DNA of 64,000 nucleotides from Anolis sagrei. Taxonomy: Eukaryota > Chordata > Lepidosauria > Squamata > Anolidae. The stretch is taken from positions 13,317,045 to 13,381,044 of the forward strand of contig NC_090025.1 of the NCBI RefSeq assembly GCF_037176765.1, given 5' to 3'. Positions 34,931-44,841 of the stretch are shown here, piece after piece. The number at the start of each line of letters is the position of its first letter. Within the stretch, counting starts at the first letter, position 1. The position numbers and the translations under genes were made by a program. The notes below the pieces were generated by a model. The model was not told the DNA's origin. It did no database searches and worked only from the letters and a program-made list of their open reading frames with translations.

Positions 34931-35471
34931 TTTGTTGTGAATGCAGGGGCAGCTGAAGCAATAGGCAAGATACGCATTTGCGTATAGCACACATCCACGA
35001 GGGGCACTCTTGAGACATCCCGTGCCCATCCCGCTCTCTTTCTCCTCTGGCAGCCCCTTCCTCACTTCCTTCCTTCCCTCACTAAGATTTGAATGCCCCT
35101 CAACAAGCGAGCAGCCCGGGAGTCTTTGGCTACACCTCCGAGAAGAGGGTGGTGGAGGCAAAACCTGAACTGGGTCAGCTCCGCACCCATGCCTCCTGGC
35201 TGCTTAGGTGTGAAGGCACCCAAAGCGTTTGCATGCTGCCTCGAGGTTGGGGGTAAAACCCGGACTGGATTACCCATCCTTCTTCCAGATGGAAGTGGAA
35301 GAAAGCAGAGAATTCTCAACCTGCGTGTAACCCCGCTGGCCCAGATGAGATTATGTCAGGACCAGTGGTCAATTCAGCTATTCCCCACAGAGCAAGAATA
35401 AATTAGAACTTCTGGGAAAAGGAGTGTAAATGCTGCTGAAGGCGGGAGGAGCAAAGATGGAGTGACACCAG

Positions 35472-35503
<32 letters not shown>

Positions 35504-35600
35504 GAATCATATCTATCTATCTATACCTATGGCTGGATGGCTCTTTGTCAGAAGGGTTTTGGTTATATTTTCTTGCCCTGGTGAAGGGATTTGGACTGGA
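34931..35600. other. Intergenic, unresolved
   Basis: GC-richer stretch with GCAGCTGAAGCAATAGGCAA at the left and a (TG)n run at 35472-35505. It may be a decayed repeat; no exon recognised. Confidence 0.35.
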
Positions 35601-35604
35601 TGGC

Positions 35605-36224
35605 CTTAAGGCACCATTTCTCAACCTGGGGGTTGGGACCCCTGCGGAGGTCATAAAGGGGTGTCAGTGTGGTCACCAAAACCATCGGACAACACAGTAT
35701 TTTCTGATGGTCATGGGGGTTCTGTGTAGAAAGTTTGGTTCAATTCTATCATTGGTGGGGTTCAGAATGCTCTTTGATTGCAAGTGAACTATAAATCCCA
35801 GCATCTACAACTCCCAAATGTCAAGGTCTATTTCCCCCAAACTCCATCTGTGTTCATATTTGGGCATATGGAGTATTCGTGCCAAGTTTAGTCCAGATCC
35901 ATCATTGTTTGAGTCCACAGTGCTCTCTGGGTGTAGGTAAACTATAACTCCAAAACTCAAGGTCAATGCCCACCAAACTGTTATACTGTTTTATGATGGT
36001 CTTGAAAGTCCTGTGTGCCAAGTTTGCTTCAATTCCATTGTTAGTGGGGTTCAGAATGCTCTTTGATTGTAAGTGAACTATAAATCCCAGCAACTACAAC
36101 TCCCAAATGACAAAATCAATTTTTTGAGTGATGGTCACTCATTGAGTTGTTAGGTATATTCTGTCCAAATTTGGTGTCAATTGGTCCAGTGGTTTTTGAG
36201 TTATGTTAATCCCACAAACGAACA

Positions 36225-36255
<31 letters not shown>

Positions 36256-36290
36256 CATACACATACATACATACATACAGGACTGATATC
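35605..36290 (-). mobile_element. Element with a hAT end and a Helitron end
   Basis: The left end CATTTCTCAACCTGGGGGTTG is the hAT terminal region (3' type), then the shared modules, and at the right the Helitron 5' region (GAGTGATGGTCACTCATTGA ... CCACAAACGAACATTACAT), which dissolves into (CATA)n. Confidence 0.65.
36222..36280 (+). repeat. (ATAC)n microsatellite
   Basis: About 14 units of ACAT, grown from the Helitron end ATTACAT. Confidence 0.9.
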
Positions 36291-36518
36291 TGTAGTTTCA
36301 TTGAACCACATCCCACGAAATAGTAGAATGACAATAAAGCTATTCTACTCTATTCTATAGGCGGTGAGTGAATAGGAGTGGGAAACGTGGACCTTGAAGG
36401 AAAATGTTCTATGATACCTAGAAATCCAAGTTTCCAGCTATTGTGCTGTATTGGCAATTCTTTGGAGTGTAATACTGAGATAGGAAATGGACAATGATTT
36501 ATGTGAAATGACAATGCA

Positions 36519-36592
36519 AGGAAACCGAAAGTGGCCGGGAAAGGGAATTTCCCCTGAGGATGGAGCCAGTGGGTGAAAGCAGCCAATAAATA
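36519..36592 (+). promoter_or_regulatory. Chemokine promoter: ISRE, kappaB site and TATA-like box
   Basis: Within 75 bases lie AGGAAACCGAAAGT at 36519-36532 (fits the interferon-stimulated response element core GAAANNGAAA), GGGAATTTCCC at 36543-36553 (a near-ideal NF-kappaB site) and AATAAATA at 36585-36592 as a TATA-like box. The start codon is about 110 bases downstream of the TATA-like box. ISRE plus kappaB is the known wiring of mammalian CXCL10, which responds to interferon and TNF; that this gene behaves the same way is inference. Confidence 0.75.
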
Positions 36593-36701
36593 CGGGCTTC
36601 CCTCCTGGCTTTCCTCACATCGCATCTCCCTCTTCCAGAAGCCTCCTTGGGAAGAAGAAGGAGAAGAAGAAGGCAGAAAGAAGCCCCAGAAGCAGCAAAA
36701 A

Positions 36702-36759
36702 ATGATGAAGTCCGCTCTCGCAGTCCTGCTCCTCATCCTCAGTGCAGCTCTCCTGCAAG
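36702..36759 (+). CDS. CXCL11-like: Chemokine exon 1 (signal peptide)
   Basis: Two ATGs stand together at 36702 and 36705; the first gives MMKSALAV. The exon ends CTGCAAG|GTAATT after 19 codons plus one base, the usual place for a chemokine first intron. An in-frame ATG at 36573 lies upstream of the likely transcription start and is ignored. Confidence 0.88.
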
Positions 36760-39700
36760 GTAATTTGATTTCCACCTTCTTTTTTTCCATTTAGCTCCAT
36801 CAACAGATGAGAAAACTTTTAGGGTCTTGATCCCAGCACTTTTTGTTACTCTTTTCTTTGCCTACAACTCCTTTTTTTTTCATAATTAATTTTTATTAAC
36901 CACAAAAGAAATGCTATATACATAAAAAGAGGTGGAACAATATAGTGAAATAAAGATGTATAAGTCTTAACAAAAACTACTTCGTTCTTTTCTTTAAGCC
37001 AGATTCTTTACAGCGATTCAATTTGTTCTCCTCTTTTTTTCTAAACATCTAATAATTTTTTATTGCATTTATATTCCTTTCATTACAAAAACAATCTCTA
37101 TAATTCATAGAATTACTTTTTATCCCTTTCCCCAGTTGTGCTCCCCCTTGTGCTCCCCATCTCCGGAGTTCTTCTTTTCTTTATACTCCCACCAGAACCT
37201 CATTTCTTCTGGTGGGGGTTGGCTCCCATCTTCTTTCCTTAATGTTTCCTCAATAAATATTTTCCATATATTTTCAAAATCATTATCCTTCCTTAGGCCT
37301 TTTTTAACTTTTAAATTGCATGTTAATTTGTCATCTATTGCTAATTTCCAAATTTCCTTGTACCATTCTTCTATCTTAATTTCCGCCTCTCCTTTCCAAT
37401 ATTTTGCTATTAGTAGCCTTGCAGCCATTAACAACATTGTTATCAGATTCTTTTCATTTTCCTTCCATTCATCTGTATTGTAAATAGATAATAATATAGT
37501 TGCTGGATTTCTATTAATTTTTTTTCTTCATAATACTTTCTATTTCTACTATAACTTTCCCCCAGAAAATCTGTACATATTTGCATTGCCACCACATGTG
37601 GATATACGTACCCCTTTCTTGGCAACCCCTCCAACATTTTTCTGAACAACTCTTATCCATATTATGGATCTTTATTGGGGTCAGGTACCATTTCCATACC
37701 ATCTTATAGTAGTTTTCTTTTATCCTAATTGATAAATTCTTGAGGTGTCTTGCTCTCCATAATTTTTCCCAATTCCTTTCTCCTATTTTTATTCCCAGTT
37801 CTTCTTCCCATAGTTCCCTTGTTTGTATCCCTTTTCTCTCCCCTTTAATCTCTATTAATATTTTGTATATAATACTTGTTATCCCTTTTTGATGCTCATT
37901 TCCTTCTTTAGCCAGTTCTTTTAATATTATATTTTCAAATTTTGTTGATTCTCTTTCCCCTAAGCTCTTTCCTTTCCACTTTTTGAACCATTGGTCTAGT
38001 TGGACCCAATGGAGCCATGATATATTTAATTCACCTAGGATTTCCTTAATAGAATCATAGAATCAAAGAGTTGGAAGAGACCTCATGGGCCATCCAGTCC
38101 AACCCCCTGCCAAGAAGCAGGAATATTGCATTCAAATCACCCCTGACAGATGGCCATCCAGCCTCTGCTTAAAAGCTTCCAAAGAAGGAGCCTCCACCAC
38201 ACTCCGGGGCAGAGAGTTCCACTGCTGAACGGCTCTCACAGTCAGGAAGTTCTTCCTAATGTTCAGATGGAATCTCCTCTCTTGTAGTTTGAAGCCATTG
38301 TTCCGCGTCCTAGTCTCCAAGGAAGCAGAAAACAAGCTTGCTCCCTCCTCCCTGTGGCTTCCTCTCACATATTTATACATGGCTATCATATCTCCTCTCA
38401 GCCTTCTCTTCTTCAGGCTAAACATGCCCAGTTCCCTAAGCCGCTCCTCATAGGGCTTGTTCTCCAGACCCTTGATCATTTTAGTCGCCCTCCTCTGGAC
38501 ACACTCCAGCTTGTCAATATCTCTCTTGAATTGTGGTGCCCAGAATTGGACACAATATTCCAGGTGTGGTCTAACCAAAGCAGAATAGAGGGGTAGCATT
38601 ACTTCCTTAGATCTAGACACTAGGCTCCTATTGATGCAAGCCAAAATCCCATTGGCTTTTTTTGCCGCCACATCACATTGTTGGCTCAATAATGCTCTTC
38701 TCCTTTATTTGTTCCATCCAACTTCCAATTTTATCTAGTTTCTTGTTTTTCAACTCCTTATCCATCACATTTTTCAGATTTTTAGGAAATTTCCCCTCCG
38801 TTATAACTGGCATTATTTTAGAATTCCCTTTGATTAGGTTTTTCTTATATTTGTTCCATATTGATAGTATATTTCCCAATGGTACATTTCCCATTTGATT
38901 AATTTCCTTTTGTGAGTATTCCTTAAAAAAATATATTTTCTAATCTCATTTCTATATCTTTATTATTTATTTCCATCCAGTCTGTGTCAGCTTTGTTTAG
39001 CATCCCTTCCACCACATGTCTCAATTGGTTCGCCTCATAATAACTTTTGATTTCGGGTAGTCCTAGTCCTCCTTCTTTCTGTAGTTTGTACCAGTAGCAT
39101 TTGTTTATTCTATTCTTTTTCCTGTTGTTACAAAATGTATTTGTTAATTGCTGCCATTTATTCAATTCAATTTCCGAAATTTTGAGGGGTATCATTCTAA
39201 ATATGAAGTTTACTTTGGGCAGGATTTTCATTTTAAATAAGGCTATTCTGCCAAACCAAGATAGGTGTGCATTGTTATATTCAACTAACCTTTTCTCTGT
39301 TTCTTTCCTTAATACCACTAAATTTTTCCTTTCCATTATTATTTTATTTATTTACTTTGCTTATATACCGCTGTATCTCAAGCCCGAAGGCGACTCACAA
39401 ACAGTAAAAACAGTAGAAACAGCAGTAGTTCCATACAACATATAACAATTGACTTAACACATTATCCATAAATTACCAATAAGCAATTACAATGCACAAT
39501 TATTACAAAAAACAACCGTACCCAATCTTCTCATCATCCAAGCGTAGTCCAGGTTCGTCGTCCATTGTTCCATTCCTATGTTCCATTACCAGATTGCACT
39601 AAATTACTCAAACGCCTGCACAAACATCCAGGTCTTCACCTTTTTGCGGAATACCATTAGAGATGGTGCTAGTCTAATGTCCGTAGGAAGGGCGTTCCAC

Positions 39701-42700
39701 AGCCGAGGAGCCACCACCGAGAAGGCCCTATCTCTCGTCCCCACCAGCCGAGCTTGAGAAGCAGGCGGGATCGAGAGCAGGGTCTCCCCGGAAGATCTCA
39801 AACTCCTGGTGGGTTCATAGGCAGAGATGCGGTCAGATAGGTAGACAGGTCTCACTTAGATTCTTAGTTACTACTACTCCTAGGTATTTTATATCCTCTT
39901 TTAGAGTTATACAACTCCTAAAATTTCCCAAGCGAAGGGATTGGGGGAGCTAAAGTCAAAACTTTTCCAAACTCTATTGGAGATCATTTTAAAGATCATC
40001 TGCACAGAAGAATTAATACATTTGATACCCCTTAAATTTACTATCCCAGCTTAATACTGTTGATTCCTGGGAGTTGCAGTGTGATGGGGCCCCAGGACTC
40101 AACAGCACTCTTCAACCTTGTAAAAGTACAACATCCATAACCCTATATAGCATTTTTTTATTTATCGAGTCATCAGCAACCAGTCAATTATATTACATTT
40201 CTAACAGAACAAAGCAAACATGGGGGATGACATCATTCCCCACATCCAAAGCAGCTTGATTTTGAAACGCAATCCCAGGCTGAACTCCAACAGCAGTGTA
40301 GATCCAGTCTAAACAATCTTTTCAAGGGTTCACAGATAAGTTACTTTCCTATAATAATTGAAATGTGCAGCATAAGACCCATTGTGCCATCTCTTACAGG
40401 AATGCCGACGTCCAGCAGGGGACGCTGTCTGTGTCAAGGAAGGCGCATGGCACGGGTCAACATCTTGGATGTTGCAGAAGTGGAATACCACCGGTCAAGC
40501 CCCAGCTGTGCTCAGGACGAGTTGGTGTAAGTAGAGAATGACACAAAGCCCACCTTAGGTATAGGGTGGCTACCTGTGCTCGATGGGGTCGCACTCCCTC
40601 TGAGGACACAGGTCCGCAGCTTGGGGGTCCTTCTGGACTCTGCTCTGGCACTTGATGCCCAGGTGTCAGCGGTGGCTGGGAGGGCCTTTGCACAGTTAAA
40701 GCATGTGCACCAGGTCCCTTACACAATGCACAACTGTAGCATCCTGATATCACTTGAATTGCCATTGCCTCATCCTACGATCTATAGAATCAATAGATCA
40801 ATAGGTACCGCTTCTGTGGGGAGGTAATGGCGCTCCATGCAGTCATGCCAGCCACATGTCCTAGGAGGCGTCCATGGACAACGCTGGTCCGGCTTGGAAA
40901 TTGAGATGAGCACCACCCTCCAGAGTCGGAATTAACTAGACTTAATGTCAAGGGAAAACCTTTACCTTTTACATCCAATGATCATAATCATGACTAGCCT
41001 GGTTTGTAATGGCTTTCCATTTTCTGTCTTACAGAGTTGTGTTCAAAACGAATGGGAGGACAGGATGCCTCGACATGACTAGACAGCAGGCAAAGATCAT
41101 AAAAGAGGTAAGGAGCAGCATCGACAATTGGACAGTGGGTTGTTGTAGGTTTTTTCAGGCTGTATGGCCATGGTCTAGAGGCATTCTCTCCTGACGTTTC
41201 GCCTGCATCTTTGGCAAGCATCCTCAGAGGTAGTGAGGTCTGTTGGAACGAGGCTCCTGCTTCCGCCGCTGCTTCCGCCTTTGCGGCCCTCCCTCTCTTG
41301 CTCTCCCACCCACCCGTCCTCCCTCCCTCGCTCGCTACTAGCCGGGCCAAGTCCTGGTTCTGCCACCGAGTGAACGAGGGAAGGCGGGTGAGCGAGTGAG
41401 GAAGGAAGAACCGCAAAGGCAGAAGCAGTGGCAGAAACAGGAGCCTGGAAGAGGTGGCCAGGCTCCTGCTTCTGCCGCTGCTGCCCTTGCTACCCTGGCT
41501 TGCTCACTCACTCTCCCTCCTTTGCTTGCTCACTCACTGGGCTGGGTCCTGGTGACAGAATCAGGACTCAGCCAGGTGAGTAGAGAGTGAAGAAGGGGGT
41601 TAAGTGAGTGAGTGAGAAGGGTGGCAAAGGCAGCAGCGCCTGCAGAAGCAGGAGCCTGGCTGCCTTTTCCAAGCTCCTGCCTCTGCCACCGCTGCCGCCT
41701 TTCCTCACTCGCTCACTCACCAGATTGCAGCGGCAGAACCAGGACTCAGCCTGATGAGCAAGCAATGGAGGAAACAGCGAGGGAGCGAGTGAGGGTGGCA
41801 AAGGCGGCAACAGTGGATAATACGGAGTGTCGGCTAACTGGGACTCTACTGTATATAGTGACCCTATGCAGAAGCAGGAGTCTGGCTGCCTCTTCCAAGC
41901 TCCTGCCTCTGCCGCTGCTGCCACTTTGCTTGCTCACTCACTCACCAGGACAGATTGCAGTGGCAGAACCAGGACTCATCCCGGTGAGTGAGCAAGCAAT
42001 GTAGGAAATGGCGAGGGAGCGAGTGAGGTTGGGCAGTGAGGGCAGCAAATGCGGCAGTGGCGGATAATACGGAGTGTCGGATAACCGGGACTCTACTGTA
42101 TATAGCGACCCTATGCAGAAGCAGGAGCCTGGCTTCCTCTTCCAAGCTCCTGCCTCTGCTGCCGCCTTCCCTTGCTCACTCACTCACCAGGATAGATTGC
42201 AGCGGTAGAACCAGGACTCAGCCTGCTGAGTGAGCAAGCAATGGAGGAAACGGCGAGGGAGCGAGTGAGGGAGGGCAGTGAGGGCGGTAACGATGGATAA
42301 TACGGAGTGTCAGCTAACCGGGACTCTACTGTATATAGTGACTCTATGCAAAAGCAGGAGCCTGGCTGCCTCTTCCAAGCTCCTGCCTCTGCTGCCGCCT
42401 TCCCTTGCTCACTCACTCACCAGGATAGATTGCAGCGGCAGAACCAGGACTCGTCCCGGTGAGTGAGCAAACAATGGAGGAAACGCGAGGGAGCGAGTGA
42501 GGGAGGGCAGTGAGGGCGGCAGCGGCGGATAATACGGAGTGTCGGATAACCGGGACTCTACTGTATATAGCGACCCTACTTTGCGGATTTTCACTTTTTG
42601 CGGGTGGTGGTGCAGGGATTCTGTAACAAAGCTATTCCACTGACTGTCAGGATCAGAGTTAATCCTGGAACGCAACACCCACAACAAGTGAGGGAACACT

Positions 42701-42755
42701 GTATTGACGTTTTCCTCTGCTTCTCTTGCAGGCTATTTTGAAGAAAAGGAAGTGA
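36702..42755 (+). CDS. CXCL11-like: CXC chemokine, CXCR3-ligand type (CXCL9/10/11-like), complete
   Basis: Exons 36702-36759, 40400-40526, 41035-41107 and 42732-42755 join to a 93-residue protein with the usual chemokine intron phases (1, 2, 0). Residues 1-20 form a hydrophobic signal peptide ([20 protein letters not shown]). The mature part has cysteines at 29, 31, 56 and 73: a C-L-C pair, then two more for the two disulfides. The residues before the first cysteine are RGR, so it is ELR-negative and would be expected to draw CXCR3-bearing lymphocytes rather than neutrophils. GRCLC and the basic tail [15 protein letters not shown] look most like CXCL11, but one-to-one orthology with CXCL9, 10 or 11 cannot be decided by eye. 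The basic tail suits binding to heparan sulfate. The neighbour SDAD1 supports the locus. Confidence 0.88.
36870..39335 (-). mobile_element. L1 LINE, ORF2 C-terminal part, split by CR1
   Basis: The minus strand codes [20 protein letters not shown], then [20 protein letters not shown] (39260-39010), and later [20 protein letters not shown] (37425-37365), the order found in L1 ORF2 after the RT domain. Broken by several stops. It fills much of chemokine intron 1. A CR1 copy lies at 38048-38687. Confidence 0.82.
38048..38687 (-). mobile_element. CR1 LINE 3' end, open for 185 codons
   Basis: From [20 protein letters not shown] to [16 protein letters not shown] without a stop, on the minus strand, inserted in the L1. 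The unbroken frame makes it one of the youngest CR1 copies in the window. Confidence 0.92.
39340..39855 (-). mobile_element. L2 LINE 3' end
   Basis: The minus strand codes [20 protein letters not shown] and [20 protein letters not shown], with its tail (TTTA)n at the left. It abuts the L1 start. Confidence 0.85.
39856..40399. other. Chemokine intron 1 remainder
   Basis: Mostly unique sequence. 40145-40215 repeats the tail of the LINE at 63210-63950 (TTTATCGAGTCATCAGCAAC). Nothing else recognised. Confidence 0.45.
40400..40526 (+). CDS. CXCL11-like: Chemokine exon 2 (N-loop and first three cysteines)
   Basis: The acceptor is CTCTTACAG|GAATG and the donor TTGGT|GTAAGT; 127 bases. It encodes [20 protein letters not shown] and on to [10 protein letters not shown], carrying Cys29, Cys31 and Cys56. 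Confidence 0.9.
40562..40720 (+). mobile_element. L2 fragment
   Basis: Codes [20 protein letters not shown] and [16 protein letters not shown]; cut at both ends. In chemokine intron 2. Confidence 0.8.
40788..40978 (+). mobile_element. tRNA-derived SINE, 3' half
   Basis: From AGATCAATAGGTACCGCTTC to AACCTTTACCTTTTA; the tRNA head is missing. Confidence 0.8.
41035..41107 (+). CDS. CXCL11-like: Chemokine exon 3 (last strand, fourth cysteine, start of C helix)
   Basis: The acceptor is GTCTTACAG|AGTTGTG and the donor AAAGAG|GTAAGG; 73 bases. It encodes [20 protein letters not shown] and IIKE, with Cys73 and the start of the C-terminal helix. Confidence 0.9.
41137..41250 (-). mobile_element. Penelope terminal repeat
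   Basis: Complement of the family repeat, starting 30 bases after chemokine exon 3, with a well-kept hammerhead-like core at 41193-41227. Confidence 0.8.
41193..41227 (-). ncRNA. Hammerhead-like motif
   Basis: On the minus strand CTGAGGA, stem II GCTTGC/GCAGGC, GAAA, C, GTC are all kept; it lies antisense inside the chemokine pre-mRNA. Confidence 0.45.
41251..42703 (-). mobile_element. Tigger/pogo-like element expanded to a 232-247-bp tandem array
   Basis: The minus strand starts after TA with ACAGTGTTCCCTCACTTG and goes on with AAGTGAAAATCCGCAAAG and AGAGTCCCGGTTATCCGACA, Tigger-type ends. The string GGACTCTACTGTATATAG recurs at 41841, 42088, 42321 and 42553 (spacings 247, 233, 232). GC-rich units with GAGCGAGTGAG fill the rest, back to 41251. 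Fills chemokine intron 3. No transposase seen. Confidence 0.7.
42732..42755 (+). CDS. CXCL11-like: Chemokine exon 4 (C-terminal tail and stop)
   Basis: After TCTCTTGCAG|GCT the frame reads AILKKRK and a TGA at 42753-42755. The short, strongly basic end is typical of CXCR3 ligands. The acceptor has a good pyrimidine tract. Confidence 0.88.
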   Translation, partial: AILKKRK

Positions 42756-43975
42756 AGACCAGAAAGGAGAAGTGTACGAAAATAGGAGTGATCATTTCAT
42801 TTCAGAGGAAGATTGATAATACGGTTCAAGCTGGGTCTCAGGGTTTAAATTATTCAGGCATCTCCTTGAGGACTGACTCTTGAAGGACTCTAAAAACCAT
42901 CACCCTTGTTTGACGAACATCTTGCTCTCATAAAACTGCAAGGATTCTGTAACAAAGCTATCCCGCCGTCCGTCCGGATCAGAGTTAGTCTTACTGTAAA
43001 AGGAAACAGAAAAGTGTTTGACCTCAAGGACAATGATGTCACACGTGTTATTTTTGTTGTTATATTTCCTGTTTTTTTGACATTTTTAGGAAGAATAATG
43101 TCCCACCATCAGGTCATGTTTGTATCTTTCTTTCTAAGTATTTGTGTAAGCTATTAAGAGTTAGAAAATAGGTATTTCCTCTGTTTGTTTTGTCCACTTG
43201 GTGTGTTGTACTACAATGCCCATCGTTCCCAAACTCAATTGCTGGCTGTGTTGTAGCTCCACACATCTAGAAGGTACTGTGAAGAAAGCTGGTGGAGATG
43301 TCCAAATTCTCCTTTCGAATCCACTCCTGTAACTACAATTAAGCTGCATTCCCAGGACGAATGGGGAAAATGGGCATTTATTTTTTTTACATGTATCTTT
43401 GCTTTTGACATGGAAAGCTAACCCTTCCCTTTTCTGCTGCAATTTTAAGACAGACCCCTCTGGAATTGGTATTTATACAAAGAGAGAATTGGAATCCCTG
43501 GGCTAAATTGGAATCCCTGGCCCTCCATATCCACTGATTCTATATCCATGGATTCAACATCTATGGCTAAACCAGGCATGGGCAAACTTGGGCCCTCCAG
43601 GTGTTTTGGACTCCAACTCCCACAATTCCTAACAGCCGGTAGGCTGTTAGGAATTGTGGGAGTTGAAGTCCAAAACACCTGGAGGGCCCAAGTTTGCCCA
43701 TGCCTGGTCTAGACCATACTGTAGCTGAACAAGAAGTAGATTGAAAACTACTACTGTGCCATATAATGCAGATTGAACTACATTGCCATATATTCCTGTC
43801 AATCTGCATTATAATGGCAGTGTAGATGGGGCCAAAGTCAGCTCAAAGGGAAGGAAAAATCAGCTATGTAACCTCAGGATACTACTTTTGTTTCATGACC
43901 ACTGTAATGTACATGTATGTTTGTTACCTGCCCAATATGTACAGATGTAAATAAAGAATTGTTTTCTAATAAGTC
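42756..43975 (+). other. Chemokine 3' UTR and polyadenylation signal
   Basis: The first clear poly(A) signal in a sensible context after the stop is AATAAA at 43950-43955, followed by a T/GT-rich stretch, which would give a 3' UTR of about 1.2 kb. It holds AT-rich runs such as TTATTTTTGTTGTTAT near 43048, a weak likeness to AU-rich decay elements. A palindromic MITE sits at 43573-43706. The end point is an estimate. Confidence 0.5.
43573..43706. mobile_element. Palindromic hAT MITE in the chemokine 3' UTR
   Basis: 134 bases, CAGGCATGGGCAAACTTGGG and complement; near-perfect hairpin. Flanks GGCTAAAC / GTCTAGAC agree at six of eight bases. Same family as 18860-18993. Confidence 0.82.
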
Positions 43976-44029
43976 TGTAGTGCTTTCTCTAATTTCTCTT
44001 GGATGAATAGCATTCATTTCTAAGGGATG

Positions 44030-44030
44030 A

Positions 44031-44073
<43 letters not shown>

Positions 44074-44560
44074 GGCCTGAAAAAGTTACAGGGAATGAAC
44101 ACATCAAGCTACTCTGGGACTTCCGAATTCAGACAGACAGAGTTTTGGAGCACAATACTCCTGACCTCATGACCGTGCTAAAAAACAAAGTATGGATTAT
44201 CAATGTTGCAATCCCAGGTGACAGTAGGATTGAAGAGAAACAACAGAAAAAGCTGACACGATATGAGGATTTAAAGATTGAGTTGCAAAGTCTGTGGCAC
44301 AAGCCAGTCAAGGTGATCCCAGTGGTGATAGGCACATTGGGGGCAGTGCCTAAAGACCTTGGCTTGCACTTAAACACAATCGGCGCTGACAAAATTACCA
44401 TCTGCCAGCTGCAAAAGGCCACCCTACTGGGATCTGCACGGTTTATTCGCCAATACATCACACAGTCCTAGACACTTGGGAAGTGTCTGACGTGTGATCC
44501 AATACAACAGCCAGCAGAGTGATCTTGTCTGCTGTGGACTCATTTTATTGTGTTTCAAAT
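44030..44560 (+). mobile_element. LINE C-terminal fragment
   Basis: After an (ATA)n run, 108 open codons include VWIINVAIPGDSRIEEKQQK, TRYEDLKIELQSLWHKPVKV and IGADKITICQLQKATLLGSA. This is a known non-LTR retrotransposon C-terminal region, family not fixed; ends in (ATG)n near 44570. Confidence 0.7.
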
Positions 44561-44670
44561 AATCATGATGATGATGATGATGTTTAATTATATTCCGCTT
44601 TATCTCCCCGGAGGGACTCAGAGCGGATTACAGTATACATATATAAGGCAAACATACAATAACATACAAT
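44561..44670 (-). mobile_element. 3' fragment of the long SINE (as at 33582)
   Basis: ATTCCGCTTTATCTCCCCGG then GGACTCAGAGCGGATTACAG, the complement of that SINE's 3' end. Confidence 0.6.
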
Positions 44671-44679
44671 ATGCAGACA

Positions 44680-44810
44680 CAGGTAAAGGCCTTCCCCTTC
44701 CATCTCTGGCGCCTGAAGTTGATGCTCAACTCTGGCCATGGGGAGGTGCTCTTGTTCCATTTTTCCATGCTGAGGAGTCTGTTGTCATGTTGCCAGCATA
44801 TCTGGTGCTC

Positions 44811-44841
<31 letters not shown>

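Noticed and set aside
36573-36701. Upstream in-frame ATG extending the chemokine by 43 residues
   Set aside because: It would start before the expected transcription start (TATA-like box at 36585) and would bury the signal peptide.
41234-41640. CpG island or alternative first exon in chemokine intron 3
   Set aside because: The CpG-rich text is part of the Tigger-derived tandem repeat, with no transcription signals I can identify.
44145-44471. 108-codon frame that might be a small host gene
   Set aside because: The text (VWIINVAIPGDSRIEEK, IGADKITICQLQKA) is known from the C-terminal region of non-LTR retrotransposons.
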